Notes under the pieces: generated by a model
What the model was told of the DNA's origin: nothing
Database searches by the model: none
The model's input: the letters and a program-made list of their open reading frames with translations, nothing else
Part shown: positions 16,987-32,058 of the stretch, one piece after another
How positions within the stretch are numbered: position 1 is the stretch's first letter
How the letters are laid out: every line of letters begins with the position of its first letter
Assembly (NCBI RefSeq): GCF_026340675.1
Contig: NZ_JAPEOX010000001.1
Coordinates: 4,960,001 to 5,024,000 of the forward strand
Length of the DNA: 64,000 bases
Source of the DNA: Streptomyces sp. NBC_01264
GTDB taxonomy: Bacteria; Actinomycetota; Actinomycetes; Streptomycetales; Streptomycetaceae
Reading direction: 5' to 3'
Translations under genes and position numbers: made by a program

Positions 16987-18093
16987 TTACTTCTTGGGAG
17001 AGGGCTTGCTGGGGGGCGTCTGACGCTGCGACTTCGACTGCCGCTTGGGCTGCTGCCGCTTCTGGGCACCGCCGCCGGCCGCATCGGAGTCGACGGTCGC
17101 CTCGACGCTCTTCGCCACGGAGCCGTCCGCCTGCGCGGCCAGGCCCTGCTTGCTCAGACCGGTGATGAACTTGCGCTCGTTGTCGTTGCGGTCCGGGCCC
17201 TTGGCCACGATCGCCGCGACGATCTTCTTCTTGCCCCGGCTCTTGAGCTCGCCGTGCGAGGTGATCTGCTTCAGCAGGCGCGTCAGGTACTGGTCCTGGG
17301 CCAGGCTGCCCGGGGTGGGGTTCCGGTTGATCACGAACATCTGCTGGCCCATGGTCCACAGGTTCGTGGTCAGCCAGTAGACGAGGACACCGACGGGGAA
17401 GTTGATGCCCATGAACGCGAAGATCAGGGGGAAGACGTACATCAGCATCTTCTGCTGCTGCATGAACGGCGTCTTGACCGAGAGGTCGACGTTCTTCTGC
17501 ATCAGCTGGCGCTGCGTGTAGAACTGCGACAGCGACATCATCACGATCATGATCGCGGTGACGATCCGCACATCCGTGATCGAGGCGTTCAGAGCGGCGG
17601 CCTTGTCCGCACTGTCCGTGAACTTGGACGCCAGCGGGGCGCCGAAGATGTGCGCGTTACGCGCGCTCTCCAGCAGCGGGCCGTCGATCTCACCGATCGG
17701 CTTGCCGTTGGCGATGCCTGCGAGCACGTGGTAGAGCGCAAAGAAGAACGGGGACTGCGCCAGGATGGGAAGGCACGAGGAGAGCGGGTTGGTACCCGTC
17801 TCCTTGTACAGCTTCATCATCTCTTCGGACTGACGCTGCTTGTCGTTCTTGTAGCGCTCCTGGATCGCCTTCATCTTCGGCTGGATCGCCTGCATGCCGC
17901 GCGTCGCCTTGATCTGCTTCACGAAGAGCGGGATCAGACAGATGCGGATCAAGATCACCAGGGAGACGATGGACAGGCCCCAGGCCCAGCCACTGTCGGC
18001 GCCGAACATGGCGCCGTACACCTTGTGGAACTGGACGATGATCCACGAGACAGGCGTGGTAATAAAGCTGAACAGACTGGCAATCGTGTCCAC
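16987..18093 (-). CDS. yidC: Membrane protein insertase YidC
   Basis: Inserts and folds inner-membrane proteins, alone or with SecYEG. The product has 368 residues with the YidC/Oxa1 core: a first helix near VSWIIVQF, the [20 protein letters not shown] helix, a charged cytoplasmic hairpin ([20 protein letters not shown]), the [17 protein letters not shown] helix and a last pair near residues 245-290. The tail is Lys/Gln-rich, as expected for ribosome contact. The start is GTG at 18093, 3 bp after the yidD stop. Only one YidC is present in the window. Confidence 0.95.
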   Translation of the reverse strand: MDTIASLFSFITTPVSWIIVQFHKVYGAMFGADSGWAWGLSIVSLVILIRICLIPLFVKQIKATRGMQAIQPKMKAIQERYKNDKQRQSEEMMKLYKETGTNPLSSCLPILAQSPFFFALYHVLAGIANGKPIGEIDGPLLESARNAHIFGAPLASKFTDSADKAAALNASITDVRIVTAIMIVMMSLSQFYTQRQLMQKNVDLSVKTPFMQQQKMLMYVFPLIFAFMGINFPVGVLVYWLTTNLWTMGQQMFVINRNPTPGSLAQDQYLTRLLKQITSHGELKSRGKKKIVAAIVAKGPDRNDNERKFITGLSKQGLAAQADGSVAKSVEATVDSDAAGGGAQKRQQPKRQSKSQRQTPPSKPSPKK

Positions 18094-18096
18094 TAA

Positions 18097-18378
18097 TCAG
18101 GCTCCTTGAGCATTGCGAGATCTACGCAACGCACTGCGCAGCTGCTCGTGCCAACGCGGGCGTTTCCGGGGTGGGACGTGGTCCACGCCACCCGGGGACC
18201 ACGGATTGCACCGCAGGATCCGCCAGGCGGTCAGAGCCGTCCCCTTCACCGCACCATGCCGGTCGATGGCCGTGTACCCGTAGTGCGAACACGAGGGGTA
18301 GTAGCGGCACACCGGTCCGAGCAGCGGACTGATCGTCCACTGGTACAGCTTGATCAATGCGAGCAGCGGGTACTTCAT
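18097..18378 (-). CDS. yidD: Membrane protein insertion efficiency factor YidD
   Basis: Small basic protein of 93 residues. It has the family signature [20 protein letters not shown] (about 12-31) with conserved Cys residues, then SHYGYTAI and [18 protein letters not shown]. It helps membrane protein insertion beside YidC. The ATG start at 18378 overlaps the rnpA stop (ATGA), and the gene is packed between rnpA and yidC. Confidence 0.95.
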   Translation of the reverse strand: MKYPLLALIKLYQWTISPLLGPVCRYYPSCSHYGYTAIDRHGAVKGTALTAWRILRCNPWSPGGVDHVPPRKRPRWHEQLRSALRRSRNAQGA

Positions 18379-18749
18379 CGAGCCACGCCTCCCAAGAGCC
18401 GCAGCAATGCGGCATCGAGGTCCCGGGCCAGCTCGTCGAGACCGGCATCACCCGCTCCGGGCAGAGCGCGTACCACCATCAGGCTACCTTCGGGCAGCTG
18501 AGACAGCCGCTCGCGGACGAGATGGCGCAAACGGCGCTTGACCCGGTTGCGTACGACGGCGATGCCGACAGCCTTGCTGACGACGAAACCCGCACGCGCC
18601 GAGGGATCGATCTCCCCCGACTCGTGCGGGTCCGTTGCACCGCTTGTACGTAGGTGGACGACGAGGAGCGGGCGACCAGCCCGACGACCTCGACGTACCG
18701 CGCTCGCGAAGTCCTCGCGCCGCCTCAGCCGATTTTCGGGAGACAGCAC
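18375..18749 (-). CDS. rnpA: Ribonuclease P protein component
   Basis: Protein subunit of RNase P, which matures the 5' ends of tRNAs. The product has 124 residues, with [20 protein letters not shown] and the conserved RNR-type motif [28 protein letters not shown] split over about residues 50-80. Start GTG at 18747-18749, 22 bp after rpmH. The stop overlaps the yidD start. Confidence 0.95.
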   Translation of the reverse strand: MLSPENRLRRREDFASAVRRGRRAGRPLLVVHLRTSGATDPHESGEIDPSARAGFVVSKAVGIAVVRNRVKRRLRHLVRERLSQLPEGSLMVVRALPGAGDAGLDELARDLDAALLRLLGGVAR

Positions 18750-18771
18750 GACGTCACGATCCGCCCGTCAG

Positions 18772-18909
18772 TTACGCGGAAAGGGCGGCGCGGCCCTTGC
18801 CACGACGGTTCGCGAGGATCGCGCGACCGGCACGGGTACGCATCCGCAGGCGGAAGCCGTGGGTCTTGGCACGACGGCGGTTGTTCGGCTGGAAGGTGCG
18901 CTTGCTCAC
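18772..18909 (-). CDS. rpmH: 50S ribosomal protein L34
   Basis: Ribosomal protein of 45 residues, very basic: [19 protein letters not shown] at the N-terminus and [13 protein letters not shown] at the end, the universal L34 pattern. The start is GTG at 18909 and the stop is TAA, followed by rnpA after 22 bp. It is the first gene of the rpmH-rnpA-yidD-yidC-jag operon, divergent from dnaA. Confidence 0.96.
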   Translation of the reverse strand: MSKRTFQPNNRRRAKTHGFRLRMRTRAGRAILANRRGKGRAALSA

Positions 18910-19084
18910 TCGGGGGCTCCAGAGAATAAATCGTTGTGGCGGGACATCGCCTGGCTGTCACCGTGCGCCCACGAAGGAATGGAAACTCGCGTGTTCGCCC
19001 GAGTGGCACCGCTAGCGATCACAACCAGTGATCTTCGCCCATCGGTAGGCAGGCGGCAGCAGCCATCGACAACTCGACCTCGTT

Positions 19085-19114
19085 ACGGTACGCGCGGCTA
19101 CGCCATCCGGTCAA
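19085..19114 (-). promoter_or_regulatory. Candidate rpmH operon promoter
   Basis: On the minus strand TTGACC (19114-19109), an 18-bp spacer, then TACCGT (19090-19085). Transcription would start near 19078, about 170 nt before rpmH. Confidence 0.55.
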
Positions 19115-19148
19115 ACCGAGCCGACGGTGCCCCACACTGTGCACAGGC

Positions 19149-19157
19149 TGTGGACAA
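19149..19157. promoter_or_regulatory. DnaA box in the dnaA promoter
   Basis: TGTGGACAA, the exact complement of the preferred streptomycete box TTGTCCACA, just upstream of the candidate dnaA -35. Negative autoregulation of dnaA by DnaA is known in Streptomyces. Confidence 0.8.
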
Positions 19158-19161
19158 CGAC

Positions 19162-19191
19162 TTGAACCGTACCCGCTGGCCTGACTACCGT
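19162..19191 (+). promoter_or_regulatory. Candidate dnaA promoter
   Basis: TTGAAC (19162-19167), 18-bp spacer, TACCGT (19186-19191), about 73 bp before the dnaA start and 4 bp after the DnaA box. Confidence 0.55.
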
Positions 19192-19270
19192 TGCCTGACC
19201 CTGGATTTTTTGTCCCGACCGTCCCAAAGAACCACACATTCGTGGGACCCCCTCTGAGAGAGCGTGCTCT

Positions 19271-21088
19271 GTGGCTGACGTACCTGCCGATCTTGCCGCA
19301 GTGTGGCCAAGGGTGCTCGAAAAGCTCCTCGGGGAGGGACAGAACAGCATCGAGCCCAAGGACAAGCAGTGGGTCGAGCGCTGTCAGCCCCTGGCCCTGG
19401 TGGCGGACACCGCGCTGCTTGCCGTCCCCAACGAGTACGGCAAGCGGGTCCTCGAGGGCCGGCTCGCCCCACTCATCAGCGACGCCCTCAGCCGTGAGTG
19501 CGGCCGCCCCATCCGGATCGCCATCACGGTCGACGACTCCGCCGGCGAGCCCTCGCCCCCGGCCCCGTCCGCGTCGATGGGTCCCTCCCGCGACGGCTAC
19601 GAACCGTACGGCGGCCAGCGTTCCGGCGGGCACACCGGGCCCATGGGTCACACGGGCCCCGGCGGCCACACCGGCCCGTCCGACGACCAGCTCCCCAACG
19701 CCCGCCCCGCCTACCCGGACTACCAGCAACCGCGCTCCGAGCCCGGCGCCTGGCCCCGCGGCGGCCAGCAGGACGACTACGGCTGGCAGCAGCCCCGCCT
19801 CGGCGGCTTCCCCGAGCGCGACCCGTACGCCTCCCCGCAGCCGGGCTACATGCAGCAGTCCGAGCCCTCCTCCTACGACCAGGGCTCCTACGAACAGCAG
19901 AAGTACGAGCAGCAGCAGTACGAGGGTCAGCAGCAGCGCTCCTCCCGCCAGTACGAGCAGCAGGGCTACGAGCAGCAGTCCGCCCCGCGCCCGGCGCCCA
20001 GCCGGCCCGCGCCCTCGGCCCCGTCCGGCGGTTCCACCTCGGGACCGCTGGAGCCGACCGCCCGGCTGAACCCCAAGTACCTCTTCGACACCTTCGTCAT
20101 CGGCGCCTCCAACCGCTTCGCGCACGCGGCCGCGGTGGCCGTCGCCGAGGCGCCGGCCAAGGCGTACAACCCCCTCTTCATCTACGGGGAGTCGGGCCTC
20201 GGCAAGACGCACCTGCTGCACGCCATCGGGCACTACGCGCGGAGCCTCTACCCCGGCACCCGGGTGCGGTACGTGAGCTCCGAGGAGTTCACCAACGAGT
20301 TCATCAACTCGATCCGCGACGGCAAGGGCGACGCGTTCCGCAAGCGCTACCGCGAGATGGACATCCTGCTCGTCGACGACATCCAGTTCCTCGCGAGCAA
20401 GGAGTCGACGCAGGAGGAGTTCTTCCACACCTTCAATACGCTCCACAACGCCAACAAGCAGATCGTGCTCTCCTCCGACCGGCCGCCCAAGCAGCTCGTC
20501 ACCCTGGAGGACCGGCTCCGCAACCGCTTCGAGTGGGGTCTGATCACCGACGTCCAGCCGCCCGAGCTGGAGACCCGTATCGCGATCCTGCGCAAGAAGG
20601 CCGTACAGGAGCAGCTCAACGCCCCGCCGGAGGTGCTGGAGTTCATCGCCTCCCGCATCTCGCGCAACATCCGCGAGCTGGAGGGGGCGCTGATCCGGGT
20701 CACGGCCTTCGCGAGCCTGAACCGGCAGCCGGTGGACCTCGGCCTGACCGAGGACGTACTGAAGAACCTGATCCCCGGTGGCGAGGACAGTGCGCCCGAG
20801 ATCACGGCGACGGACATCATGGCCGCCACAGCCGACTACTTCGGGCTGACCGTGGACGACCTGTGCGGCTCCTCGCGCAGCCGCGTGCTGGTCACCGCCC
20901 GGCAGATCGCCATGTACCTGTGCCGGGAGCTCACGGACCTCTCGCTGCCCAAGATCGGGGCACAGTTCGGCGGCCGCGACCACACCACCGTCATGCACGC
21001 GGACCGCAAGATCCGCGCTCTGATGGCGGAACGCCGCTCCATCTACAACCAGGTGACCGAGCTCACCAACCGCATCAAGAACGGCTGA
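19271..21088 (+). CDS. dnaA: Chromosomal replication initiator DnaA
   Basis: Binds DnaA boxes in oriC, opens the DNA and loads the helicase. The product has 605 residues. Domain I covers about 1-85; domain II is a long, disordered Gln/Tyr/Gly/Pro-rich linker (about 90-265), typical of Streptomyces. The AAA+ domain has Walker [12 protein letters not shown] (306-316), Walker [11 protein letters not shown] and the ELEGALIRV arginine-finger region. Domain IV ends with the DnaA-box recognition motif [16 protein letters not shown]. Start GTG at 19271. A DnaA box upstream suggests autoregulation. Confidence 0.97.
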   Translation: MADVPADLAAVWPRVLEKLLGEGQNSIEPKDKQWVERCQPLALVADTALLAVPNEYGKRVLEGRLAPLISDALSRECGRPIRIAITVDDSAGEPSPPAPSASMGPSRDGYEPYGGQRSGGHTGPMGHTGPGGHTGPSDDQLPNARPAYPDYQQPRSEPGAWPRGGQQDDYGWQQPRLGGFPERDPYASPQPGYMQQSEPSSYDQGSYEQQKYEQQQYEGQQQRSSRQYEQQGYEQQSAPRPAPSRPAPSAPSGGSTSGPLEPTARLNPKYLFDTFVIGASNRFAHAAAVAVAEAPAKAYNPLFIYGESGLGKTHLLHAIGHYARSLYPGTRVRYVSSEEFTNEFINSIRDGKGDAFRKRYREMDILLVDDIQFLASKESTQEEFFHTFNTLHNANKQIVLSSDRPPKQLVTLEDRLRNRFEWGLITDVQPPELETRIAILRKKAVQEQLNAPPEVLEFIASRISRNIRELEGALIRVTAFASLNRQPVDLGLTEDVLKNLIPGGEDSAPEITATDIMAATADYFGLTVDDLCGSSRSRVLVTARQIAMYLCRELTDLSLPKIGAQFGGRDHTTVMHADRKIRALMAERRSIYNQVTELTNRIKNG

Positions 21089-21966
21089 CGCCGGCTCTGT
21101 GGACGTGCCGTACGGGCGCTGCCGAGCCCTTCCAAACGCTTCAAGAGGGCGCTTCCGGGTCACTTCGGGGGCGCCCTTCTTCGTGCGTGCGCCCCCAACC
21201 TGTTCGAATACGCCCCCTTGGGGCCAACTCATCCACAGATTGGGTGACTTTCTTCCGTCCACAGCCTGGGGACGGGGTTCGCTGCCCACAAGACTGTCCA
21301 CAGGGCCCTTGTGTGAGGCACCATCAGGGCTGGTCAGACCCCTGTGGAATTGTGCGCAACAACTATCCACAGGCTGTGGACGAAATATCCGTCCACAGCT
21401 CTGTCCACCGCGTTGTCCACCGCCGGTCCACAGCTTCCCGGGTCCTGTGCACAGGATCAGACGACTTCCCCACACCGTTGTCCACTGTTCGGCAACGAGG
21501 AACCCTCGATCACCGCCCCGAGTGAAAGCGGTCACACCGAAGTCGACGTTTGGGTTGTGGAGTACTCGGGAAAACCTGGGGACGCACCTGTGGAGTACTC
21601 GGGGTCATCTGGGGACGGCCTGTGCAGAAGTTTTCGTTCTCCACAGAGACACGTGGTTGTCCACCGGTGTCGCCCACAGGGTGTGTGCATAAAAAACGCG
21701 GGCTGACCTGTGGAAACACTGTTATCCACCGTTTCCACAGGCCCTACTACTACCCCCATAGAGAGTTAGCCCGGTTTCGGTTTTCAAGCAGGTCCTGTGC
21801 ACAACTCGGTGGATCGCCCTCCCCTACACCTCGCTCCCGACTTGACCGGCAGCAGCGACGAGTGTCGGCGCCGTACGTCAGACTGGTCCCCGGCATCGGT
21901 CGAGGCATCGACGAGCCGACGACGAAGGCCGGCAGACGAGCGAGCAACAGCAGGAGGCGGTTTCCG
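21089..21966. other. oriC: Chromosomal origin oriC between dnaA and dnaN
   Basis: Noncoding 878 bp. From 21229 to 21739 I count about 19 DnaA-box-like 9-mers of both orientations. The closest to TTGTCCACA or TTATCCACA are CTGTCCACA 21294, CTATCCACA 21363, TGTGGACGA 21375, CCGTCCACA 21389, TTGTCCACC 21413, TTGTCCACT 21478, TTGTCCACC 21657 and TTATCCACC 21722. Weaker ones are at 21229, 21255, 21341, 21401, 21424, 21556, 21589, 21637, 21709 and 21731. There is no long AT-rich unwinding element; the most AT-rich points are around 21690 (CATAAAAAACG) and 21380. From 21742 on is the dnaN leader. Confidence 0.95.
21143..21182 (+). terminator. Terminator after dnaA
   Basis: Stem AGGGCGC/GCGCCCT with a short loop region and a following TCTTC, 55 bp after the dnaA stop. 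Confidence 0.6.
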
Positions 21967-23097
21967 GTGAAGATCCGGGTGGAGCGCGACGTACTCGCGG
22001 AGGCGGTGGCCTGGGCTGCCCGTAGCCTCCCGGCCCGGCCGCCGGTGCCCGTTCTCGCGGGCCTGCTGCTGAAGGCCGAGGAGGGCAAGCTGTCCCTCTC
22101 CGGCTTCGACTACGAGGTCTCGGCCCGGGTCTCCGTCGAGGCGGACGTCGAGGAGGACGGCACCGTCCTGGTCTCCGGCCGGCTGCTCGCCGACATCTGC
22201 CGCGCCCTCCCCAACCGTCCGGTGGAGATTTCCACAGACGGTGTACGGGCGACCGTGGTCTGCGGATCCTCGCGATTCACACTCCACACCCTGCCTGTGG
22301 AGGAGTACCCGGCACTGCCGACCATGCCCACCGCGACCGGCACCGTGCCCGGCGAGGTCTTCGCCTCCGCCGCCGCCCAGGTCGCCATCGCCGCGGGCCG
22401 CGACGACACGCTCCCGGTGCTGACCGGTGTCCGCATCGAGATCGAGGGCGACAAGGTCACCCTGGCCTCCACCGACCGCTACCGCTTCGCGGTCCGCGAG
22501 TTCCTGTGGAAGCCCGAGGACCCCGAGGCCTCGGCCGTGGCCCTGGTGCCCGCCAAGACCCTCCTGGACACCGCCAAGTCGCTCACCAGCGGCGACACGG
22601 TCACCATCGCGCTGTCGGGCTCCGGCCAGGGCGAGGGCCTCATCGGCTTCGAGGGCGCCGGCCGCCGCACCACCACCCGCCTCCTCGAGGGCGACCTGCC
22701 GAAGTACCGCACGCTCTTCCCGACGGAGTTCAACTCGGTCGCCGTGATCGAGACCGCCCCGTTCGTCGAGGCCGTCAAGCGCGTGGCCCTGGTCGCCGAG
22801 CGCAACACCCCGGTCCGCCTCAGCTTCGAGCAGGGCGTGCTGATCCTGGAGGCCGGCTCCTCCGACGACGCACAGGCTGTGGAGCGCGTCGACGCGAAGC
22901 TGGAGGGCGACGACATCTCGATCGCCTTCAACCCGACCTTCCTGCTGGACGGCCTGAGCGCGATCGACTCGCCGGCCGCGCAGCTGAGCTTCACCACGTC
23001 CACCAAGCCGGCGCTGCTCAGCGGCCGCCCGGCGGTCGACGCCGAGGCCGACGAGGCGTACAAGTACCTGATCATGCCGGTCCGCCTCTCCGGCTGA
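21967..23097 (+). CDS. dnaN: DNA polymerase III sliding clamp (beta subunit)
   Basis: Processivity clamp of the replicative polymerase, a ring-shaped dimer of 376-residue subunits. It begins [20 protein letters not shown], has three repeats of the clamp fold (the middle one near [16 protein letters not shown]), and ends with the conserved [12 protein letters not shown]. Start GTG at 21967. The long open frame upstream belongs to oriC and is not coding. It is followed by a strong hairpin and then gnd. Confidence 0.97.
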   Translation: MKIRVERDVLAEAVAWAARSLPARPPVPVLAGLLLKAEEGKLSLSGFDYEVSARVSVEADVEEDGTVLVSGRLLADICRALPNRPVEISTDGVRATVVCGSSRFTLHTLPVEEYPALPTMPTATGTVPGEVFASAAAQVAIAAGRDDTLPVLTGVRIEIEGDKVTLASTDRYRFAVREFLWKPEDPEASAVALVPAKTLLDTAKSLTSGDTVTIALSGSGQGEGLIGFEGAGRRTTTRLLEGDLPKYRTLFPTEFNSVAVIETAPFVEAVKRVALVAERNTPVRLSFEQGVLILEAGSSDDAQAVERVDAKLEGDDISIAFNPTFLLDGLSAIDSPAAQLSFTTSTKPALLSGRPAVDAEADEAYKYLIMPVRLSG

Positions 23098-23120
23098 GAC
23101 CGGGAAACGACGCGGCAAGC

Positions 23121-23163
23121 CCCTCGGGCCCGGCCCCGCTCCACGCGGGACCGGGCCCGAGGG
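23121..23163 (+). terminator. Terminator after dnaN
   Basis: Nineteen-base arms (CCCTCGGGCCCGG + CCCGC and complement, one mismatch) around a 5-base loop, 24 bp after the dnaN stop. The gnd gene therefore probably has its own promoter in 23164-23393, where no clear one is seen. Confidence 0.75.
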
Positions 23164-23393
23164 CGCTCCGCCTCCCCGCCCGCGCAGCCCCATAGCGGCT
23201 CCGCAGTGGCCCGCAGCGGCCGCCCAGGGGCTCGTACGGAGCCTCGTGCGCGGCCCCCCGGACGCCTCGCGGCCGACACCCGGAGTGCCCGTGGCGCCGG
23301 GCGGCACGGCCCGGCGTAGGCTCGGCACGGGGGGATGTCCCCGGGCGGGGAGCACCCCGGCACAGACGGCCACAACGCTAAAGGAACCACCTG

Positions 23394-24269
23394 ATGGAGC
23401 TTGGTCTCGTCGGTCTCGGCAAGATGGGCGGCAACATGCGCGAGCGCATCCGCCGCGCCGGCCACACCGTCATCGGATACGACCGCAACCCGGACCTCGC
23501 CGATGTCCACAGCCTGCGGGAACTTGTGGACAGCCTGCAGGCCCCCCGCGTGGTGTGGGTGATGGTCCCGGCGGGCGCGGCGACCCAGTCCACCGTCGAC
23601 GAGCTCGCCGAGCTGCTTTCGATCGGCGACATCGTGGTCGACGGCGGCAACTCCCGATGGACCGACGACGAGAAGCACGCCGCGGAGCTGGCGACCAAGG
23701 GCATCGGCTTCGTCGACTGCGGGGTCTCCGGCGGCGTATGGGGCCTGGAGAACGGCTACGCGCTCATGTACGGCGGCGCCAAGGACCACGTCGCACGGGT
23801 CCAGCCGATCTTCGACGCCCTCAAGCCCGAGGGCGAGTTCGGCTCCGTGCACGCGGGCAAGGTCGGCGCCGGCCACTTCGCGAAGATGGTCCACAACGGC
23901 ATCGAGTACGCCATGATGCAGGCCTACGCCGAGGGCTGGGAGCTCCTGGAGAAGGTCGACTCGGTCACCGACGTCCGCGAGGTCTTCCGGTCCTGGCAGG
24001 AGGGCACGGTCATCCGTTCCTGGCTGCTGGACCTGGCCGTGAACGCGCTGGACGAGGACGAGCACCTGCAGCAGCTGCGCGGCTTCGCGCAGGACTCGGG
24101 CGAGGGCCGCTGGACGGTCGAGGCCGCGATCGACAACGCCGTGCCGCTGCCCGCGATCACGGCCTCGCTCTTCGCGCGCTTCGCGTCCCGCCAGGACGAC
24201 TCCCCGCAGATGAAGATGATCGCCGCGCTGCGCAACCAGTTCGGCGGTCACGCGGTCGAGAAGAAGTAA
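23394..24269 (+). CDS. gnd: 6-phosphogluconate dehydrogenase, decarboxylating (short form)
   Basis: Oxidises 6-phosphogluconate to ribulose 5-phosphate and CO2. At 291 residues it is the short YqeC/GndA-like type, not the 470-residue form. The Rossmann motif is [13 protein letters not shown]; the substrate loop is [22 protein letters not shown] and the catalytic segment [21 protein letters not shown], here split over 161-200. ATG at 23394. Its place between dnaN and recF is a streptomycete feature; in mycobacteria this spot also has a gnd-type gene in some species. Two DnaA-box-like sequences (ATGTCCACA 23503, TGTGGACAG 23525) lie in the coding region. Confidence 0.93.
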   Translation: MELGLVGLGKMGGNMRERIRRAGHTVIGYDRNPDLADVHSLRELVDSLQAPRVVWVMVPAGAATQSTVDELAELLSIGDIVVDGGNSRWTDDEKHAAELATKGIGFVDCGVSGGVWGLENGYALMYGGAKDHVARVQPIFDALKPEGEFGSVHAGKVGAGHFAKMVHNGIEYAMMQAYAEGWELLEKVDSVTDVREVFRSWQEGTVIRSWLLDLAVNALDEDEHLQQLRGFAQDSGEGRWTVEAAIDNAVPLPAITASLFARFASRQDDSPQMKMIAALRNQFGGHAVEKK

Positions 24270-24352
24270 TCCACAACCGCTCCACAGATTCACAGATCCA
24301 CAGATCAGCAGCTCCACAGGCCGCGGCCTGGATGTGCACAGCCTGTGGAGCG
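24267..24352. promoter_or_regulatory. DnaA-box-like cluster between gnd and recF
   Basis: Five related 9-mers in 86 bp: TAATCCACA 24267, CGCTCCACA 24278, AGATCCACA 24295, AGCTCCACA 24310 and, reversed, TGTGGAGCG 24344. Only the first is one base from TTATCCACA. The rest are weak. Confidence 0.45.
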
Positions 24353-24394
24353 GAGCACGGCAGAGCAGCAGGAAGCCGGGGGAGGTCGGCGCAC

Positions 24395-25531
24395 ATGCAC
24401 GTTTCGCATCTCTCGTTGGCCGACTTCCGCTCGTACGCCCGGGCCGAGGTTCCCCTCGACCCGGGCGTCACCGCTTTCGTGGGCCCCAACGGGCAGGGCA
24501 AGACCAATCTCGTCGAGGCGATCGGCTACCTCGCGACCCTGGGCAGTCACCGCGTCTCCGCGGACGCCCCGCTCGTGCGGATGGGCGCCGAGCGCGCCGT
24601 CATCAGGGCCGCCGTCACCCAGGGCGAGCGGCAGCAGCTCGTGGAGCTGGAGCTGAACCCGGGCCGCGCCAACCGGGCCCGGATCAACCGGTCCTCCCAG
24701 GTCAGACCACGTGACGTCCTGGGGATCGTGCGCACGGTGCTGTTCGCCCCCGAGGACCTGGCCCTGGTCAAGGGCGACCCCGGGGAGCGGCGCCGCTTCC
24801 TCGACGAGCTGGTCACTGCGCGCTCGCCGCGCATGGCGGCCGTCCGCTCGGACTACGAGCGGGTGCTCAAGCAGCGCAACACCCTGCTGAAGTCGGCGGC
24901 GATGGCCCGCCGGCACGGCGGCCGCTCCATGGACCTGTCCACCCTCGACGTGTGGGACCAGCACCTGGCGCGCACGGGCGCGGAGCTGCTGGCCCACCGG
25001 CTCGACCTGATCGCGACGCTGCTGCCGCTGGCGGACAAGGCGTACGAGCAGCTCGCCCCGGGCGGCGGCCCGCTGGGGGTGGCCTACAAGTCCTCCGCGG
25101 GCGAGCAGGTGGACAGCGGTGAGGCGCGCACCCGCGAGGCGCTGTACGAGGTCCTCCTCGGCTCCCTGTCCGAGGTGCGCAAGGGCGAGATCGAGCGCGG
25201 GGTGACCCTGGTCGGCCCGCACCGCGACGACGTGGTGCTGCGCCTCGGGGAGCTGCCGGCCAAGGGGTACGCGAGCCACGGCGAGTCCTGGTCGTACGCG
25301 CTGGCCCTGCGGCTGGCCTCCTACGAGCTGCTGCGCTCGGAGGGCAGTGAGCCGGTGCTGATCCTCGACGACGTGTTCGCGGAGCTGGACGCGCGGCGCC
25401 GGGAGCGGCTGGCGGAGCTGGTGGCCCCCGGCGAGCAGGTGCTGGTGACGGCGGCCGTCGACGACGACGTGCCCGGGGTGCTGGTCGGGACCCGGTTCGC
25501 GGTGTCCGGCGGAGAGGTGACCCGGCTGTGA
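24395..25531 (+). CDS. recF: DNA replication and repair protein RecF
   Basis: SMC-like ATPase of 378 residues that helps RecA load at gaps and restart forks. Walker A is [18 protein letters not shown] (about 29-46), the family motif GAERAVIRA follows, the signature region is [20 protein letters not shown] and Walker B is [20 protein letters not shown] (about 328-347). Start ATG at 24395 with GGGGGAGG upstream. The stop overlaps the start of the DUF721 gene. Confidence 0.96.
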   Translation: MHVSHLSLADFRSYARAEVPLDPGVTAFVGPNGQGKTNLVEAIGYLATLGSHRVSADAPLVRMGAERAVIRAAVTQGERQQLVELELNPGRANRARINRSSQVRPRDVLGIVRTVLFAPEDLALVKGDPGERRRFLDELVTARSPRMAAVRSDYERVLKQRNTLLKSAAMARRHGGRSMDLSTLDVWDQHLARTGAELLAHRLDLIATLLPLADKAYEQLAPGGGPLGVAYKSSAGEQVDSGEARTREALYEVLLGSLSEVRKGEIERGVTLVGPHRDDVVLRLGELPAKGYASHGESWSYALALRLASYELLRSEGSEPVLILDDVFAELDARRRERLAELVAPGEQVLVTAAVDDDVPGVLVGTRFAVSGGEVTRL

Positions 25532-26073
25532 GCGGCAAGGAGCAGGAACCGGCCCCCCCGGAGCCACCGCGCAAGGCGGCCGAGCCCTCCGGCGTGGACC
25601 TGGCGCGCCAGGCGCTGGCGGCGGCGCGGGAGCAGGCGCGGGCCCGTGGCAACGCGGCGCAGAACAAGAAGGGCCGTTACCAGCCGGGCCTGCGCTCGGG
25701 CGCCCGCGCGGACGGCCGGGACCCGATGCCGCTGATGGCGGCCTTGGACCGGCTGCGCACGGAGCGCGGCTGGGAGATGCCGATGGCGGTGGCGGGCGTG
25801 ATGGAGCGCTGGCCGGAGATCGTGGGCCAGGACATCGCGACGCACTGCGTGCCGGACCGGTACGAGGACCGCGAGCTGGTGGTGCGCTGCGATTCCTCGG
25901 CGTGGGCGGCGCAGCTGAAGCTGCTGGCCCCGCAGCTGGTGGCGCGGCTCAACGCGGACCTGGGGCAGGGCACCGTCCGGCTGATCAAGGTCCACGGTCC
26001 GGGTGGCGGGCCCAAGCGGTACGGGCCCTGGCGGGCGCCGGGGAGCACCGGCCCGGGGGACACCTACGGGTGA
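25528..26073 (+). CDS. DUF721 family protein
   Basis: Protein of 181 residues. A basic, disordered N-terminal third is followed by the DUF721 domain ([20 protein letters not shown] then [20 protein letters not shown]), with some likeness to the KH-like domain of DciA, the helicase loader of bacteria without DnaC. The GTG start overlaps the recF stop, so it is coupled to recF. The same gene stands between recF and gyrB across Actinobacteria (Rv0004). A role in helicase loading is plausible inference. Confidence 0.9.
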   Translation: MSGKEQEPAPPEPPRKAAEPSGVDLARQALAAAREQARARGNAAQNKKGRYQPGLRSGARADGRDPMPLMAALDRLRTERGWEMPMAVAGVMERWPEIVGQDIATHCVPDRYEDRELVVRCDSSAWAAQLKLLAPQLVARLNADLGQGTVRLIKVHGPGGGPKRYGPWRAPGSTGPGDTYG

Positions 26074-28536
<2,463 letters not shown>

Positions 28537-28576
28537 GTCGGCTCAGCTGACCGCCTGAAAGGACCTTTGACCAGCA

Positions 28577-31192
<2,616 letters not shown>

Positions 31193-31194
31193 GC

Positions 31195-31824
31195 GTGAGC
31201 GGAGCCACGGGCGCCGGACCGGCCCAGACTGGAGCGAACGGTGCCCGTGGCCCCGCCGCGGACTCGCAGGGGGGAACCGTGACGGACACCCGAGGACCGC
31301 AGCCGCCTCAGTCGCCTCAGACGCAGGCCGGCTCTCAGCAGCCGTACCACCCGCCGCAGGCGTACTCGGTGCCCCAGGGCCCCGGGGCACCGCGGGGGGC
31401 GGGCGACCCCGGCGCGCAGCGCAAGCCGCGCACGGGGGCCCGTATGGCGCCCAGGACGCGCAAGGCGCGGCTCCGGGTGGCCAAGGCCGACCCCTGGTCG
31501 GTGATGAAGGTCAGCTTCCTGCTGTCGATCGCGCTGGGCGTGTGCACGATCGTCGCGTCGGTGGTGCTGTGGATGGTCATGGACGCCATGGGCATCTTCT
31601 CCAGCGTCGGCGGCACGATCAGTGAGGCGACCGGCTCGAACGAGAGCAACGGCTTCGACCTCCAGACCTTCCTGTCGCTGCCGCGCGTTCTGATCTTCAC
31701 GACGGTGATCTCGGTCATCGACGTGGTGCTCATGACGGCGCTGGCGACCCTGGGCGCGTTCATCTACAACCTGTCGGCGGGCTTCGTCGGCGGTGTGGAG
31801 CTGACGCTCGCCGAGGACGAGTAG
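31195..31824 (+). CDS. DUF3566 family membrane protein
   Basis: Protein of 209 residues. The first 90 are Gly/Pro/Gln-rich; the conserved part is RLRVAKADPWSVMKVSFLLS, followed by two membrane helices (about 103-128 and 160-190) and the end FVGGVELTLAEDE. It is two bases after gyrA, the same place as Rv0007 in M. tuberculosis. Function unknown. Start GTG at 31195. Confidence 0.9.
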   Translation: MSGATGAGPAQTGANGARGPAADSQGGTVTDTRGPQPPQSPQTQAGSQQPYHPPQAYSVPQGPGAPRGAGDPGAQRKPRTGARMAPRTRKARLRVAKADPWSVMKVSFLLSIALGVCTIVASVVLWMVMDAMGIFSSVGGTISEATGSNESNGFDLQTFLSLPRVLIFTTVISVIDVVLMTALATLGAFIYNLSAGFVGGVELTLAEDE

Positions 31825-31889
31825 CCCCAGTCGGGCACGGGCTGCGGACGGGGCTGGTGACCTGCGCAGACGGGTCACGGGAACCGATT

Positions 31890-31918
31890 TTGGAGTCACC
31901 GGGTCTGTGCGCTAACCT
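31890..31918 (+). promoter_or_regulatory. Promoter of tRNA-Ile
   Basis: TTGGAG (31890-31895), 17-bp spacer, TAACCT (31913-31918), 25 bp before the tRNA 5' end. Confidence 0.65.
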
Positions 31919-31943
31919 TCAGAAGTCAGCGCGCAGCGCGGAT

Positions 31944-32017
31944 GGGGCTATAGCTCAGTTGGTTAGAGCGCATCCCTGATAAGGATGAGGCCACAGGTTC
32001 AAATCCTGTTAGCCCCA
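31944..32017 (+). tRNA. tRNA-Ile (GAT)
   Basis: 74 nt with full cloverleaf: acceptor GGGGCTA/TAGCCCC, D arm GCTC..GAGC, anticodon stem CATCC/GGATG around CTGATAA (anticodon GAT), T arm ACAGG TTCAAAT CCTGT, discriminator A. CCA is not encoded. It is downstream of gyrA as throughout Actinobacteria. Confidence 0.97.
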
Positions 32018-32025
32018 CAGTGTCG

Positions 32026-32058
32026 AAGACCCTCAGGCCCATGGCCTGGGGGTCTTTG
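32026..32058 (+). terminator. Terminator after tRNA-Ile
   Basis: Stem AAGACCC-CAGGCC / GGCCTG-GGGTCTT with one mismatched pair, loop CAT, followed by TTTGTC. Confidence 0.8.

Larger units (their letters stand above)
18910..19270. promoter_or_regulatory. rpmH-dnaA divergent control region
   Basis: Noncoding 361 bp. It holds a candidate promoter in each direction and a perfect DnaA box, listed separately. I see no further gene in it. Confidence 0.8.

Noticed and set aside
19660..20040. Repetitive Gln/Tyr/Gly codons in dnaA as a tandem repeat or insertion
   Set aside because: This is the usual long disordered domain II of streptomycete DnaA.
21099..21966. Open frames inside oriC, including a long 5' extension of dnaN
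   Set aside because: They cross DnaA boxes and show no protein family; the clamp begins at 21967.
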